A stretch of DNA of 22,479 nt from Vitrella brassicaformis. Lineage: Eukaryota > Sar > Vitrellaceae. The translations under genes were made by a program, and so were the position numbers. The DNA lies in NCBI GenBank assembly GCA_001179505.1, contig CDMY01000507.1, forward strand, positions 39,471 to 61,949, in the 5' to 3' direction. Shown in pieces: positions 9,726 to 20,808 of the stretch. The notes beneath the pieces were generated by a model, which was given only the letters and a program-made list of their open reading frames with translations, did no database searches and had not been told where the DNA came from. The stretch's first letter is position 1. Each line of letters begins with the position of its first letter.

Positions 9726-12700
9726 TCACGTCCTTACATCTTGCTCGTCGTCAACACCCGTCAAATGGTCATTGCTCCGTGCATCAGACAACACGTGTTC
9801 GTGGTGGTGAGCATGCTGCGGGTGCTCAGCAGCAGCAGCAACAGCAGCAGCGGGGGCAGCATCAGCGTGGTTCTTTAACCGCCTCTTCCAGTCCTTCAGA
9901 GTGGGGCGCTCTGACGAGTCGATCAGCATCCGGATGGCCTCGACGAGAGCACGCAGAGACGCCAGGGTGCGGGCGATGACAGCACGCACTGGGCGGTCAG
10001 AGTGGTCAAACCGATACCTGCACCACACACACATACAGACACACACACACATACACATGCACACACATATGTGCATACTTCGGCATATCGGTGATCTGTG
10101 CGCACCTGATTGGAGGGAGCAGCACTTCTTCCCCCGTGTGTGCGTCGGTGCCGAAGACCTCGACGCTCAGGTGCCGCTGACGGCCCTTCGGGAAGGCCTC
10201 GTCCAGCTCATGCCAACTCTGATGACACATGGACATACACACACAGACACCACAATACACACAGGGAGGGGCGATCGTTCTCTCTCCTGCCCCAGCTCAA
10301 CTAACCCTTCTGGCGACTTCCCTCATCCTGGCCCTCCGCCGCCTCTTCATCTCCTCGACGTCAGACCTCTCCAGCAGCAGCGTCGAGTACAGCAGCGCCT
10401 CGTCACTCGTCACCATCTGCGCATCCAGCTGCAGACGCTCGCGAACCACACGCAGAAACCCCTCAAGCGTCACGTCGTAGCCCTCGTCAATGTCGATGCT
10501 GTCCCAGACTGTCCACCCATAGCCCTTCCACGGCCCCGCCTCGATCGGCCCCTCATCGAGAGGCGGGAGCGGCTCGGTCATGGCGATGAAGGGCCGGCCC
10601 AGGTTCACAAACGCGTTCTTGAACAGTGCCCGTGACGCCTCGTTCGTTTCCTCGGTTGCGGAGTCGGCTGTCTGCCATGGGACAGTGGAATGGTCGGTGG
10701 CTGGCTGCTGGCGTGTGCGAGATGGTGATGACGGTGATGTGCAGTAGCCGTGCTGGAGCAGCTTGTACAGCTCCAGGCAGACCAGGCCGGCCACCACTGC
10801 TGTCGTCGTGGCTATCGCGGGGATGATCTTGCCAGCAATCTGACACCAGTAAGGGAGGGAGGGAGAGACAGACACACACAGACACATGGGATGGGTTGTG
10901 CCCGTTCTTGTGACCTCGCGGTGCATAGCGCCCACCCACCTGTTTTGTCTTGTGTCTGTCGGCCGGTTCGATGTGGTAGCTCTTGGCCCTTAGGTTGGAG
11001 CACGCCGCGATGAAGTCCACATGGTGATTGCCGTCGTCATCCTTCTCAAACTCCTGCGGTGAGAAGGAGGACACCTTCCTAGTGCCGGTGCTGCTGTTGT
11101 TTGCTGCTGCTGTTGCTGCCTGGGATGTCTCATTCAGCTGCGGCACTGGCTGCAACTGCTGCAGGGTCTGCACGACGCGCTTCCTGTTCATCCCCTTCGG
11201 CACAGGGATGCCCAGCGAGACGGCCCGCAGCATGGCGGCCGAGTGGATGAAGTCGACGTGTGTGGGGTCGGCGGCGTCGAAGGCCAGTGGCTGGGGGGGC
11301 GGAATGCCTAGCTTCTCTGTCTTCTCGTAGAGAGCATCCTGGTGGCAGCCAAAGTGGTCAGGTGGATGTGGTCACCTGTTCTCTCTGTACGGCTGTAGTG
11401 TGCTTACGGGTGTCATGGAGGTGAGCAGCTTGCGTATGGGCAGGTCGAAGAGGCTGCTGAACTGATGCCGCGCCCACCGCACACAGTCATCGAACGACGG
11501 GGACCCGCCGCTGATGACCACAACAAGACAACGCATAAAACACACTCAGGTGTGTTTCCATCGAGCTCCGTGTCACGTGCTGACTCCTACCTACCGTGTG
11601 AATGCTTCGAACTCGATGATCGTCTGCGCAGCCTCGCGGCCGCTGTCCGACTCCTGCAGTCATACACACACACACACATACGCAGCCACACAAACACAAA
11701 CGTGTGGAGGCCCCCGTGTTATTCGTCTCATCCCCACGCAGGCACCCACCTGGAGTTCGTTCCATACGGCCTCCGGGTTGTCGGTCCACTTTTCGACGAG
11801 CAGGACGTCGTCGAAGAAGAGCCCCTCGAAGACGTCCAGAGCCCACTGGATGGTGTGGTCGATCCGGTGCGGGAACGACTTGATCGTGCACAACGGGACG
11901 CTCTCCTCGGGCGGGTCCAGCGACGACCCGTACGACTCAGTCACATGCGGGATCACCACCTGCGTGTTGCCCTTGGCGCCGAGTGTTCCGCTCTCCAGCA
12001 GCGGCTTCCTGTACAGGACACACCTGCTGTCGACGTAGAGCCGCGCCTCCACGTTGTCGAGGGCGTTGCAGACGCACGCGAGACTCTCCCAGAACCGCTC
12101 GTCGAACAGGTGCTCCGTCTCTCCACCCACCCGATGCTCATAGGCCTCGATCCTCATCTCAGGGTTGATCGTCCTCGCGGCCTCAGCAGCCACGTGCGAC
12201 TTGAGGCGGCCGATGTCGCTTTCCCGGAAGAGCAGCTGCCGCGAGAGGTTGCTCCGCTCGATGCAGTCCATGTCGGTCAACACCACACGACCTGTGTTGC
12301 TCTTCCCCCTGCTTTTGCGTTTGCCCTTGACTTGGCCGCCGACGCCCATCATTGCCCAAGTCTTGAGGACCTCACAGCCGATGGCGCCGGCGCCCACGAG
12401 GAAGAGCCGCAGCTGCTGGAGGTCGCGCTGGTACCTCTGGCCGAGGACGGCGATCTGCCCGTCGTAGCGGCTCGACTGAGGCTGGCAGTCTTCTTGTGTG
12501 GGGAGGGGGGACGGGAGCACCTCGGTCGCATCGACGTACAGCAGCTCTTGCAGGGGCGTGAAGGTGCCTGACGGATGGATATGGATGAATTAGTCCGGCA
12601 TACATACGTCATGTGGATGGATGGATGGGTGTGTCAGAATTCTCACCCACCAGTGATGCCTTTGAGGGCTTCCTGCCCCGCCATGCCCCCCAGCAGCGAC

Positions 12701-14622
12701 GCGAGAGGCGCCAGCTGACCTCGACACGTGCGGGCGAACGTCTCGACGATGTGCTGCACACTCGGGTCGTCAAGTGAGAAGGGAAGGGGCGAGGAGCGCC
12801 GCCTCATGACATCCATGAATCGATATGCGTCCTCCTTTGAGCCCGGGACGGGCAGGCGGCCGTACAGCTGATGAAAGGGCTCCAAACACTGAAGACAAAC
12901 AAAGAAAGCGACACCACAGACAGGGATGCATGGGATGGGCGTTGTGTGTCCCATTCATTGTATGTGTGTGTGTTATGTGTGGGTAAGGTGAGACGACCTG
13001 GAAGCAAGCATGGATGACCGGATAGCGATCCAGTTTTGAAAAATCAGTGGGGAAGAACGCCGGGCGGCCAAACTGGTCGCCCAAGGAGGCGTACGATAAA
13101 TGAAGCGGAGACTTGACCTGTAAGTAACACATCCACCCACCCGACAGATCAAGAACACATACAAACACATCGCCCAGACAGCCAGACGGTCTCTGTCGGT
13201 TTGTCCTCTCTCACCTCGACAGCGAAGAACCCGCCTCTGTATCTTGGGTACTTCCGTATGTCCTCCCCCTCGATGGCAAACCGCAGCGGATCGATGACCC
13301 GCACCCTCCTCGCCCTCCCGTCCAGCAGCGGGTGGTGCCGCATCGAGTGGTGCAACACATCCGTGTTGGCCTCAAACACCACCTTCTGCCCCGTCTCGAG
13401 GTCGTGCTTGCCGCCGACCAGGCCCTGCTCCTCGTCCTCGACGGCGCAGTGGAAGATGGGCGTGTGGGTGTGGGGCGGGGGGGAGTGCTCCATGGCCGTG
13501 ATGCGGATCTTCTTGGGGGGGTCGCCCGTGGCGTCGTCGACCGTGAAGTTCTTGCCCAGGTCGGCGTACACGTACCCGAAAACACCCCTCGAGCCGACAG
13601 AAATAACGCGGGGCTGCCTGTGATGGCCGTGACGGTCACCGATTTCGCGACAAGCGTCGTCGATCTCAATCTGCCGCGACATTGGCGCATTGACCAGCAC
13701 CTGATGGACACACACATCCATAACCGATGCACTCACCGCCAGATATATTGGTGCATTTGTGCTGCCGCACTCACCACAACATCGTGGTGCTTGAGCTGTT
13801 CCTGCGTCAGATTGCCGTGCATGACGTCCACCTGCGCCAGAGGGTTGAGATGGGCCAGCTTGTCGTGACACGCGACGCTGCGGGCGCGACCCATCACCAC
13901 ATCCTGCATCCATCCATACATCCATCCATCCAAACAAACATGACAACACGCCCACCATGTGCCGATCCGATCCGCCTCTCTCATCTCATTGACAGACCGA
14001 CCTCTTCAGCGATGCAGAACTGGCTGGCCATGTCCATGTGTGAGCACGGGTCGTCGTCATGGAGGGTGATCCGCTGCACCCCCGCCAGCAGGCAGTTCTT
14101 GGCCACCTCCACACCAGGCCCCTCCAGGCCGCTGATCAGCACTGACGCCTGCGACAGCTTCCGCTGCGCCGCGTGACCCATGACATACAGCTGACGGCTG
14201 TATCGGCCTTCGTCCACATCATCATCATGCTGCTGCTGCTGCCTCTGGGCTGGCTGCTGAGAGGGTGGTTCATGAGAGCTGATGCTGGTACTGTCAGTGA
14301 TCGAGCTTAGCGGCTTGGCGAGGCCTCGGACCACACCCAATGCAGAGCGCTGGACGTCATTGTCGTTGCGCTGCTGCTCTCCATCTGTCAGTATTGCCGC
14401 AGCAGGGGAGAGAGGGCCACGTTGATGTCGATGTGGATGTGGATGTGATGATGCAGCAGCGAGATCTGATGGCCTTGCATGACGCCGGCTGCCGAGCGGC
14501 TGGGGCGGATAAGTGGCGGATCTTGGCGCAGGACGGGCGGCTTCTGTGAGGTGCAGCAGCTGCTGCAGCAGGCCGACCAAGATCACCACACAATGGAGGC
14601 ACGGGGCGCCTCGAGTCATCAT
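9726..14622 (-). CDS. Ubiquitin-activating enzyme E1 with bipartite leader (candidate periplastid E1)
   Basis: Twelve exons: 14622-14002, 13903-13775, 13700-13215, 13117-12998, 12888-12651, 12567-11750, 11653-11595, 11510-11408, 11338-10940, 10839-10306, 10218-10079 and 10017-9726 (TGA). The sum is 3939 nt, 1312 aa; UBA1 is about 1058 aa. Domains: inactive adenylation half from about 138 (DEGRYSRQLYVMGH, GLEGPGVEVAKN); active adenylation domain from about 565 (SRYDGQIAVLG, GAGAIGCE at 590, TDMDCIERSNLSRQLLFR, ALDNVEARLYVD); catalytic Cys near 758 (VPLCTIKSFP); second catalytic half; IAGKIIPAIATTTA helix; ubiquitin-fold domain (WTVWDSIDIDEGYDVTLEGF). All key residues are present. The N-terminus (residues 2-28) has a hydrophobic core, CVVILVGLLQQLL, ending near EA/ARP. 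An acid-poor stretch rich in Arg, Pro, Ser and His follows: signal peptide plus transit-like region. An extra 100-residue Ala/His-rich tail follows the ubiquitin-fold domain. Confidence 0.93.
9826..9855. repeat. CAG/CTG triplet run encoding poly-Ala in E1
   Basis: A run of CAGCAGCAGCAGCAACAGCAG type. In the minus-strand E1 frame it reads as GCT/GTT codons, giving an Ala-rich tract in the C-terminal tail. Confidence 0.75.
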
Positions 14623-14806
14623 TGAAGACCATCTACAAGGCTGAGTTGTAGGGGCAGGGATCAGGGTCGCCCAATTCGCGAGCTAAGCTCGCCGACCCTG
14701 GGAGAAGGAATGCCCGAATTTTGTCGCTTATTATAGCGTGGGAAGGTCACGGAGAAGTGCCATGCATTCAATGCATTGACAGATCTGCGCTTTCGTGACT
14801 CATCTC
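14623..14806. promoter_or_regulatory. Bidirectional promoter region between E1 and Der
   Basis: This is 184 bp between the E1 ATG (14622, minus) and the Der ATG (14807, plus). Each ATG has an in-frame stop a short way upstream. The region holds a nested inverted repeat at 14662-14700 and an AT-rich stretch TTATTATAG near 14728-14736. The short spacing suggests shared control. Confidence 0.55.
14662..14700. promoter_or_regulatory. Nested inverted repeat
   Basis: The outer arms are CAGGGTCG (14662-14669) and CGACCCTG (14693-14700), an exact 8-bp match. Inside lies a near-perfect palindrome, GCGAGCTAAGCTCGC (14678-14692), with 7-bp arms around one base. The outer and inner arms are adjacent on the right side and separated by 8 bases on the left. 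It could be a dimeric factor site or a hairpin in a 5' UTR. Confidence 0.65.
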
Positions 14807-17108
14807 ATGAGGCGGCTGCGGCCCTCGTGCGCCTCCTCCCTGGTGGCGATGCATCACCGGTGCAGTCACGACAAGGCCTCCTGGCGGGCATACATGAGCG
14901 TCCCATCACCTGTGTCTGATGCCGGTAGGTAACAGATTGATCAGCATTGACTGGCCAAATGCACTCACTGAACTCAATCAACATCGGTGCTTGTTGTTTG
15001 CCCGCGTGTGGTTATCGATGCGCTTTGCAGGGCCGGCATCACGCGTTGCCCCGGTGCATGCGCCTCATCAGTGCAGGTGGTCTGATGGCGGCCGGCGGTC
15101 CTTCGCGCGTGTGCGGTACAAAGGCCCGAAGAGCGTCACTCTCAAGGAGCCTGACCCAAACGTACTTATCTACTGTACACAAGACGACCGACACTGAAGA
15201 TCGGGCTCTTATGCACTCACTCGTCTGTGTGTGTGCCCCCGGCGCATCGTTGACATCAAACGCTTGTGGGTGGGTATGTGTGTGCGGCAGATCGATCCAC
15301 TGCCTGTGGCGATAGTTGGGCGGGCCAACGTGGGCAAGAGCACGCTGTTCAACCGAATGCTGTCGGGCACTGAGCGCAAGAGCAACCGGGACAAACAGGC
15401 ACTCGTCACGCCCAGGGCAGGTGGGTGGGCACGATGCGGTGGGTGGATGGATGCATTGGCATTGGCATTGGTATGTTTGGTGTAGGCACCACTCGCGACA
15501 GGCGCGAAGAGGTGGCTGTGTTCGGTAGGCACATCCGCATGATGTATACACGCACTCGCACGTGCCCATGGATAGATAGGTTCGAGAATGTGTATGAATG
15601 CCTGCCTACATTCATATATATGTAGGTGGTCTGCAGCTGAAGCTGATTGACACAGGCGGTTTGGAGGACGAGAGAGTCACCAACGCCAGCACCCTGCTGC
15701 AGAGAATGAGGGAACAGGTAGGTGCACACACACACACATCCATTCATCCATCCATCCATCCAGTGGAGCACACTATCTGTCTGTCTGCCTGGTCCGCGTG
15801 TGTGCGCATCAATCGACCAGGTGCAGCGTTCCTTTGACGAGGTGGCGTGTGTGCTGTTCGTGATTGACGCCCAGAAGGGCATCACACCGCTAGACCAGAT
15901 ACTCGCCAAACTCGTCAACCAGTGGATCGAGGCCATATACGAGGAGAAGAGGCGGATATTCCTCGAACAACAACAAGAACAGGAGAACACCGATACCGGA
16001 CTGGCAGACGGTAAGGTCCACCCACCCACCAACACACGCAAACACACGGATGTGTGTATGTACGTGTGCAGGGTCGAGTATATATGAGGAGACTGACATC
16101 CACAAGCCGCCCGTCGTCCTGCTGGCCAACAAGGCCGACGGCTCTTACCTCGGCGACTACCTTTCCGACTGCTATCTGCTCGACCTGGGCGAGCCCATCG
16201 TCATATCCGCTGAGAGAAACGAAGTACGTCTGTCTGTCTGTCTGACTGTCTGTCTGTGCGTAAGCAATGAGTACCTGTATGCTGTTTGTGTATGTCTGTG
16301 TGCTGTGCTGTGCTGTGCTGTGTGCAGGGCCTTGACGATTTGTACAACCGTCTTGTGCTGGAGATCGGGCACCTGCAGGTGCCTCAAGTGGAAAACATGA
16401 ATGCATCCCCAACAACCTAAGCTGTCTGGAGAGTGTGTTGACGCGTGTTGTGTGGGTCCGTTAGGAGTTTGGTGACGAGAGTGAGGAGGAGGAGGTGAAC
16501 GAACTCATGGACGAAGACCAGGTGCACACCACACACACACGCGACAGACACACACAGAGTGATCTGCGCATACAGACATATGTATGTCTCTCTCTCTTTC
16601 TGTGTGTGTGTGTGTGTGTGCTGTGTGTGTGTGTAGGGTGAAGCAGAGGACAGTGAGGATGACCATCGGCCCCTCCCAACACCACCCAGAGGCAACAACA
16701 CAAGACACCCACCCACCCATTCGGCCCATACATCCCATCCACACACAGACACACCCTCCGCCTGTGCGTCTGTCTGTCTGTCTGTGTTTAGGTGTCGAGT
16801 ACCATTACGTGCACAAGGGCAAGCACACCGAGATGGTCCCCAGCGGCAACAAAATCAAAGCTAACCCAATCACACGTACCTGAACACACACACACACACC
16901 ACACAGCACAGACGCACATACACAGACAGACCTGTGTATGTATCCATGCGTGTCCGCAGGCCCTGCTGTTACGGTGACCGAGACGGATTTCTCCGACAAT
17001 TCCGACGACGAGGGGGCCATGGCAGCCGACGAGGATGCCACTGTGGTCAGTGAGGCACCACACAACACAACACACACACACGCGGGCGCCCAAATTCTCA
17101 TCTCTGTT

Positions 17109-17144
<36 letters not shown>

Positions 17145-18952
17145 TCCCTCTCTCCGTTCATCCATCAGGCAGCAGACGCAACCCTCCGCGTGAAGCCACC
17201 CAAAGCGTCCCGGGCCACAGTGTGGTGGCTCGAGGTACGTGAAGGCACACACTACATCCACCCATCCGCCGATTTATCTGTCCATCCATCCATCCATCCA
17301 TGTATGTGTGTGTCAGGCGATGAGTCGCTACCACCAGCTGCCGAGCCCCCGCTCGCCGCACCAGTTCGTCAAATACATACAGGCCCAGACAAACAAGGCA
17401 AGTCGTTCTTGTACACACACACACGCACACACAGACCCATACACACGTCGCGTCACGCAGCCATTTTGTATCTATGTGGCCTGTGTGTGTGTGGCAGGTT
17501 GCTGGGGACCCCTCCTTCCTCCCAACACCCCAGGAGAGGCAACTGCAGTGGATGGGGTAAGGTCTGCACACACACATATATATACACACACACACACGAG
17601 TGCATGATCCGCCGGTTCATGTCACGCAGCGAGGCGACCAGACCCACCGGCCGCGAACTAGCAGAGCTCATTGCAGCAGGTACACACATACATACGCACC
17701 CCAGAGCCATCCGTCCATCCCCTCCCTCCCAGGCCGTGGCTATGACGCCCACCCCAACATCAACGCGACGCTGCAGCTGCAGAACATCCAGGGCATCGGC
17801 GGCAGCAGGGGGGTGGAGGAGCTCCTCGCAACCGACAGACACGCACCGGGCGCCGTCCACGCCAACCTCATGCTGGCGGACGACCAGCAAGACCAACAGA
17901 GTGATGAAGGACAGGTAAGCCTGCCTGCCTGTGTGCAGCCATCCATCCATTCATTGTGTGTCGGGCTCATGCATGCAGTACTTTGTGGATGGCGAGGAGG
18001 GAGAGGGTGAGGGTGAGAGTGAGGACGACCTGTCGCCGGCCAACTCGCGTATCATGCAGGGGGTCGACTGGATGAAGCAAGGTCGGCCGGTCGGTGTTGG
18101 GGCAGATAGACAAGACACACACGTGCGCTGCGCGTACCGCACATGGATGGAGGTGTGTCCGTGTCCGTCAGATCCGTCACTGATGGACGCGACTCAGCGT
18201 GCGGCCTACGATGCGCTCTACCAGCCACCGCCGGCAAAGGTGGGTGCATTGTGTGCGCTGCGCTGCAGACATACGCCCACACGAAATGATTGGCTACAGA
18301 CTGACATGCCCTTCTGCCGTGTGTTCAGGTGTTCCCAGGTTGGCTGAACATCCGCCAGCGGAAGATCCCCAGAGCGGAGATCAGAAACTACGTGCTGGAG
18401 GTGTGGAAGAAATTGCCATGTGTGGATGGATGGATGAATGGATGGCTTGGTTGCTGGATGGCGCGTGCAGGTGCGTCGTCGGCAGCTGTTCAACACTCGT
18501 GTGCACATATCGGTCATCGGCCCAACCAACACCGGCAAGAGCACTCTCGTCAACGCCATTCTCAAACAAGAACGGTCCGCACACAGACACACACACAGGC
18601 ATCCACATGGGTCTCCCTCTCTCTCTCTCTCTGTGCGTGTGTGTCTGTGTGTGTGTGTGTGTGCAGGGTGATCGTCGACGACGCCCCGCACACGACAATG
18701 GACTCGATCGGCATTAACACCGAGTGGAGCGGGCACCCCATCTGTATCACCGACACACACGGACTCACCAGAGGCCTCAAGTGACCACACACATCACAAT
18801 CACACCCTTGCATGAAGCTCTTGCTGTGTGTGTGTGTGTGTGTGTCAGGGCGCGTCACACGGACTACATGCGTGACGCCGGGCTGCAGACGTATCGCAAC
18901 GTGCGGCGGTCCCAGGTGTGCATACTATGCGTCGACGCGTCCAAAGACAGGT

Positions 18953-18983
<31 letters not shown>

Positions 18984-20246
18984 TGCACATGTGTGGATGT
19001 GTGGATGGACGTACACATGATGATCAGGCACAATGTGGGGTCATGGGATGTGTTCATCGGCCACCGGATCAGCGAGGCGGAGGGGCGGGCAATGGTCATC
19101 GCCATCAACAAATGGGACCTGGTGCAAGAGGACCAACGCCCGAGGTCAGCCAGCACGGACACATAATAAATGCATTCGTTCACGGATGTACCTCACAGCC
19201 GTCGGTGTCTGTGTGGATGTGATGTGTGGATGTGTGGATGTGTGGATGTGTGTGTGCAGGATCCGTGCAGAGATCCTGGACCGTGTTCGTCGGAAGTTCT
19301 CGAACGTCAAGTACTGCCCCGTGGTGTTCATATCGGCCAAACAGGGACACAACATCGCCACACTTATGAACAACGTCATGGTACATAAATAAGGAAACCA
19401 CCCGCCCCCCCACGGCCATGGCCATGGCCATGACCACCCACACCCATGTGTGAGAGTGTCCATGCAGGTGCTGTACAAGCGTTGGAATGCGAGAGTGCCC
19501 ACTTCTCGGCTCAACACCTTCCTGCGCGAATTCATGCTGCGCTGGCCGCCGCCATGGCGATTCGGCAGCAAGTGTAATGTCAAGTATATTACGCAGGTCA
19601 GGTCTGTGTGTCACCTTGTGCGGGTCTGCGGGGACACAGACAGCCATGGATGTCTGTGTGCGGATGTATGTGCGTGTGTGGATAGATGGATGGATGGATG
19701 TTGTGTGTGTGCAGGTGAAGCCCCGCCCGCCGACCTTCGTGATGTGGTCCAACGTATACGGCAAGTTCCCCTGGAACTACCTCCAGCAGCTCAGGAACGC
19801 CATCAGAGACGAATTCAGACTCGATGTGCGTACGTCTGTGACAGACAGACAGCATCACACCACACCACACACACAGAGAAAGAGCCTGCAGATGCGTGAG
19901 GGTGTGTGTGTGTATGTGTGTGTGTGCCCTGCTGTGCTGCAGGGCACCCCTATGCGCATCGTGGTCCGCACGACGGCCATGCCCAAGCCTCATGTGAGGC
20001 TGTCCAAGAGTGACGTCCTCAAGTGGAAACGGATGGGGCCCAGACAGGTGCGAACGAACGAGCGCATGCATGAGCCGACCACTGACGCACTCATGGACCG
20101 ATGGATGGATGGATCCATCTCATGGACCGATGGATGGATGGATCGATGTGCGTGTGTTGTGGTGGTTGCTGTTGTGGTTTCTTTGATAGGCCGAGGCGGT
20201 GAGAGATCTGAACAGACGGGGGCTCGTCAAGGCCAAATACCGATAA
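14807..20246 (+). CDS. der: Der/EngA double-GTPase ribosome assembly factor, 29 exons (928 aa)
   Basis: Exons: 14807-14924, 15031-15161, 15291-15420, 15486-15524, 15626-15717, 15821-16010, 16072-16223, 16328-16378, 16465-16521, 16637-16652, 16792-16875, 16960-17049, 17173-17234, 17317-17397, 17498-17556, 17630-17679, 17733-17914, 17979-18081, 18172-18239, 18329-18400, 18471-18574, 18667-18780, 18849-18950, 19028-19144, 19260-19380, 19468-19596, 19715-19825, 19943-20047 and 20190-20246 (TAA). The total is 2787 nt and every phase joins. GTPase 1: GRANVGKS (93-100), GTTRD, DTGG, NKAD. GTPase 2: GPTNTGKS (626-633), TTMDS, DTHG in place of the usual DTAG, NKWD, SAK. The end is the KH-like domain (PPTFVMWSNV to GTPMRIVVR). 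Bacterial Der (about 490 aa) matures the large ribosomal subunit. The linker between GTPases is about 310 residues, with acidic stretches. The leader MRRLRPSCASSLVAMHHR is basic without a signal peptide, so a mitochondrial or plastid organelle role is inferred. Confidence 0.92.
17398..17497 (+). other. GC-AG intron in the Der gene
   Basis: The exon end AACAAG is followed by GCAAGT rather than GT, and the intron ends GTGGCAG. Phase 0 on both sides keeps the frame (QAQTNK joined to VAGDPS). GCAAGT is the known consensus of the minor GC-AG class. No usable GT donor in phase lies nearby. Confidence 0.7.
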
Positions 20247-20808
20247 TTATATGACAGATAGCCGTGGGATGAGAACGTGACCGTGTGTGTGTGTGTGTGC
20301 CGGGGCAATTGAAATGCGTCTTGTTGTGTCCAAGCAGAAGCGCATCAGAATCAGCTACATGACTAATGATACCACATTGATAGAATCAATGGTGTGTGAC
20401 GAGTGGACGAGGGGCACAAGGCAGACAGATGTGGCTGCGGCTGTGGCTGTGGCTGATGCATGGCGTCGTGCAGTCGCCCAGGCACCAATGAACGCACGCA
20501 CCGACGCACACCATGTATGCCATCGACTGATGACCGACCATGTTTGTATTTCGTCTGTTAACACACACTTGGCCCACGCACATAAGTATCTACCAACAGG
20601 ACATGCAGTCAGTCGTCTCTCTATCCACACAAGTCAGTCACTCAGTCCATCAATCCTCTGTGTTGACATGCACCGCACCCCACCAACCGCCTCGCCTCCC
20701 CTGGCCCACCGACCATCCATCTATACATCTATACATCCAGATTGCGACTCGACAAGATGGTCTGACCCCTGAATTGAGAGAGACACAATAAATACGATGG
20801 CATTGCAA
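20247..20808. other. Gap between convergent genes
   Basis: 562 bp between the Der stop and the stop of the minus-strand gene at 20809. It holds GT runs, a short GGCTGTGGCT repeat near 20434-20456, and TCAGTC/CATC-type repeats. No exon is supported; it is probably the two 3' UTRs. Confidence 0.55.

Noticed and set aside
11465-12571. 368-codon plus-strand open frame
   Set aside because: It is the mirror of the large E1 exon 12567-11750. The minus strand has catalytic motifs and matching splice phases; the plus frame shows Leu/Val/Asp-rich mirror composition and no motif.
13211-13732. Second long minus-strand frame across an E1 exon
   Set aside because: It has Arg/Ser/Thr-rich shadow composition. 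The other frame carries the E1 sequence (GVFGYVYADLGKNF) in phase with its neighbours.
15718-15780. CATC/CA-rich stretches as a CRISPR-like or mobile repeat
   Set aside because: These are simple tetranucleotide and dinucleotide repeats inside introns, without spacers, terminal repeats or target-site duplications.
16764-16791. Possible 28-base intron
   Set aside because: The upstream GTGAGG donor at 16653 gives a normal 139-base intron in the same phase with a better junction.
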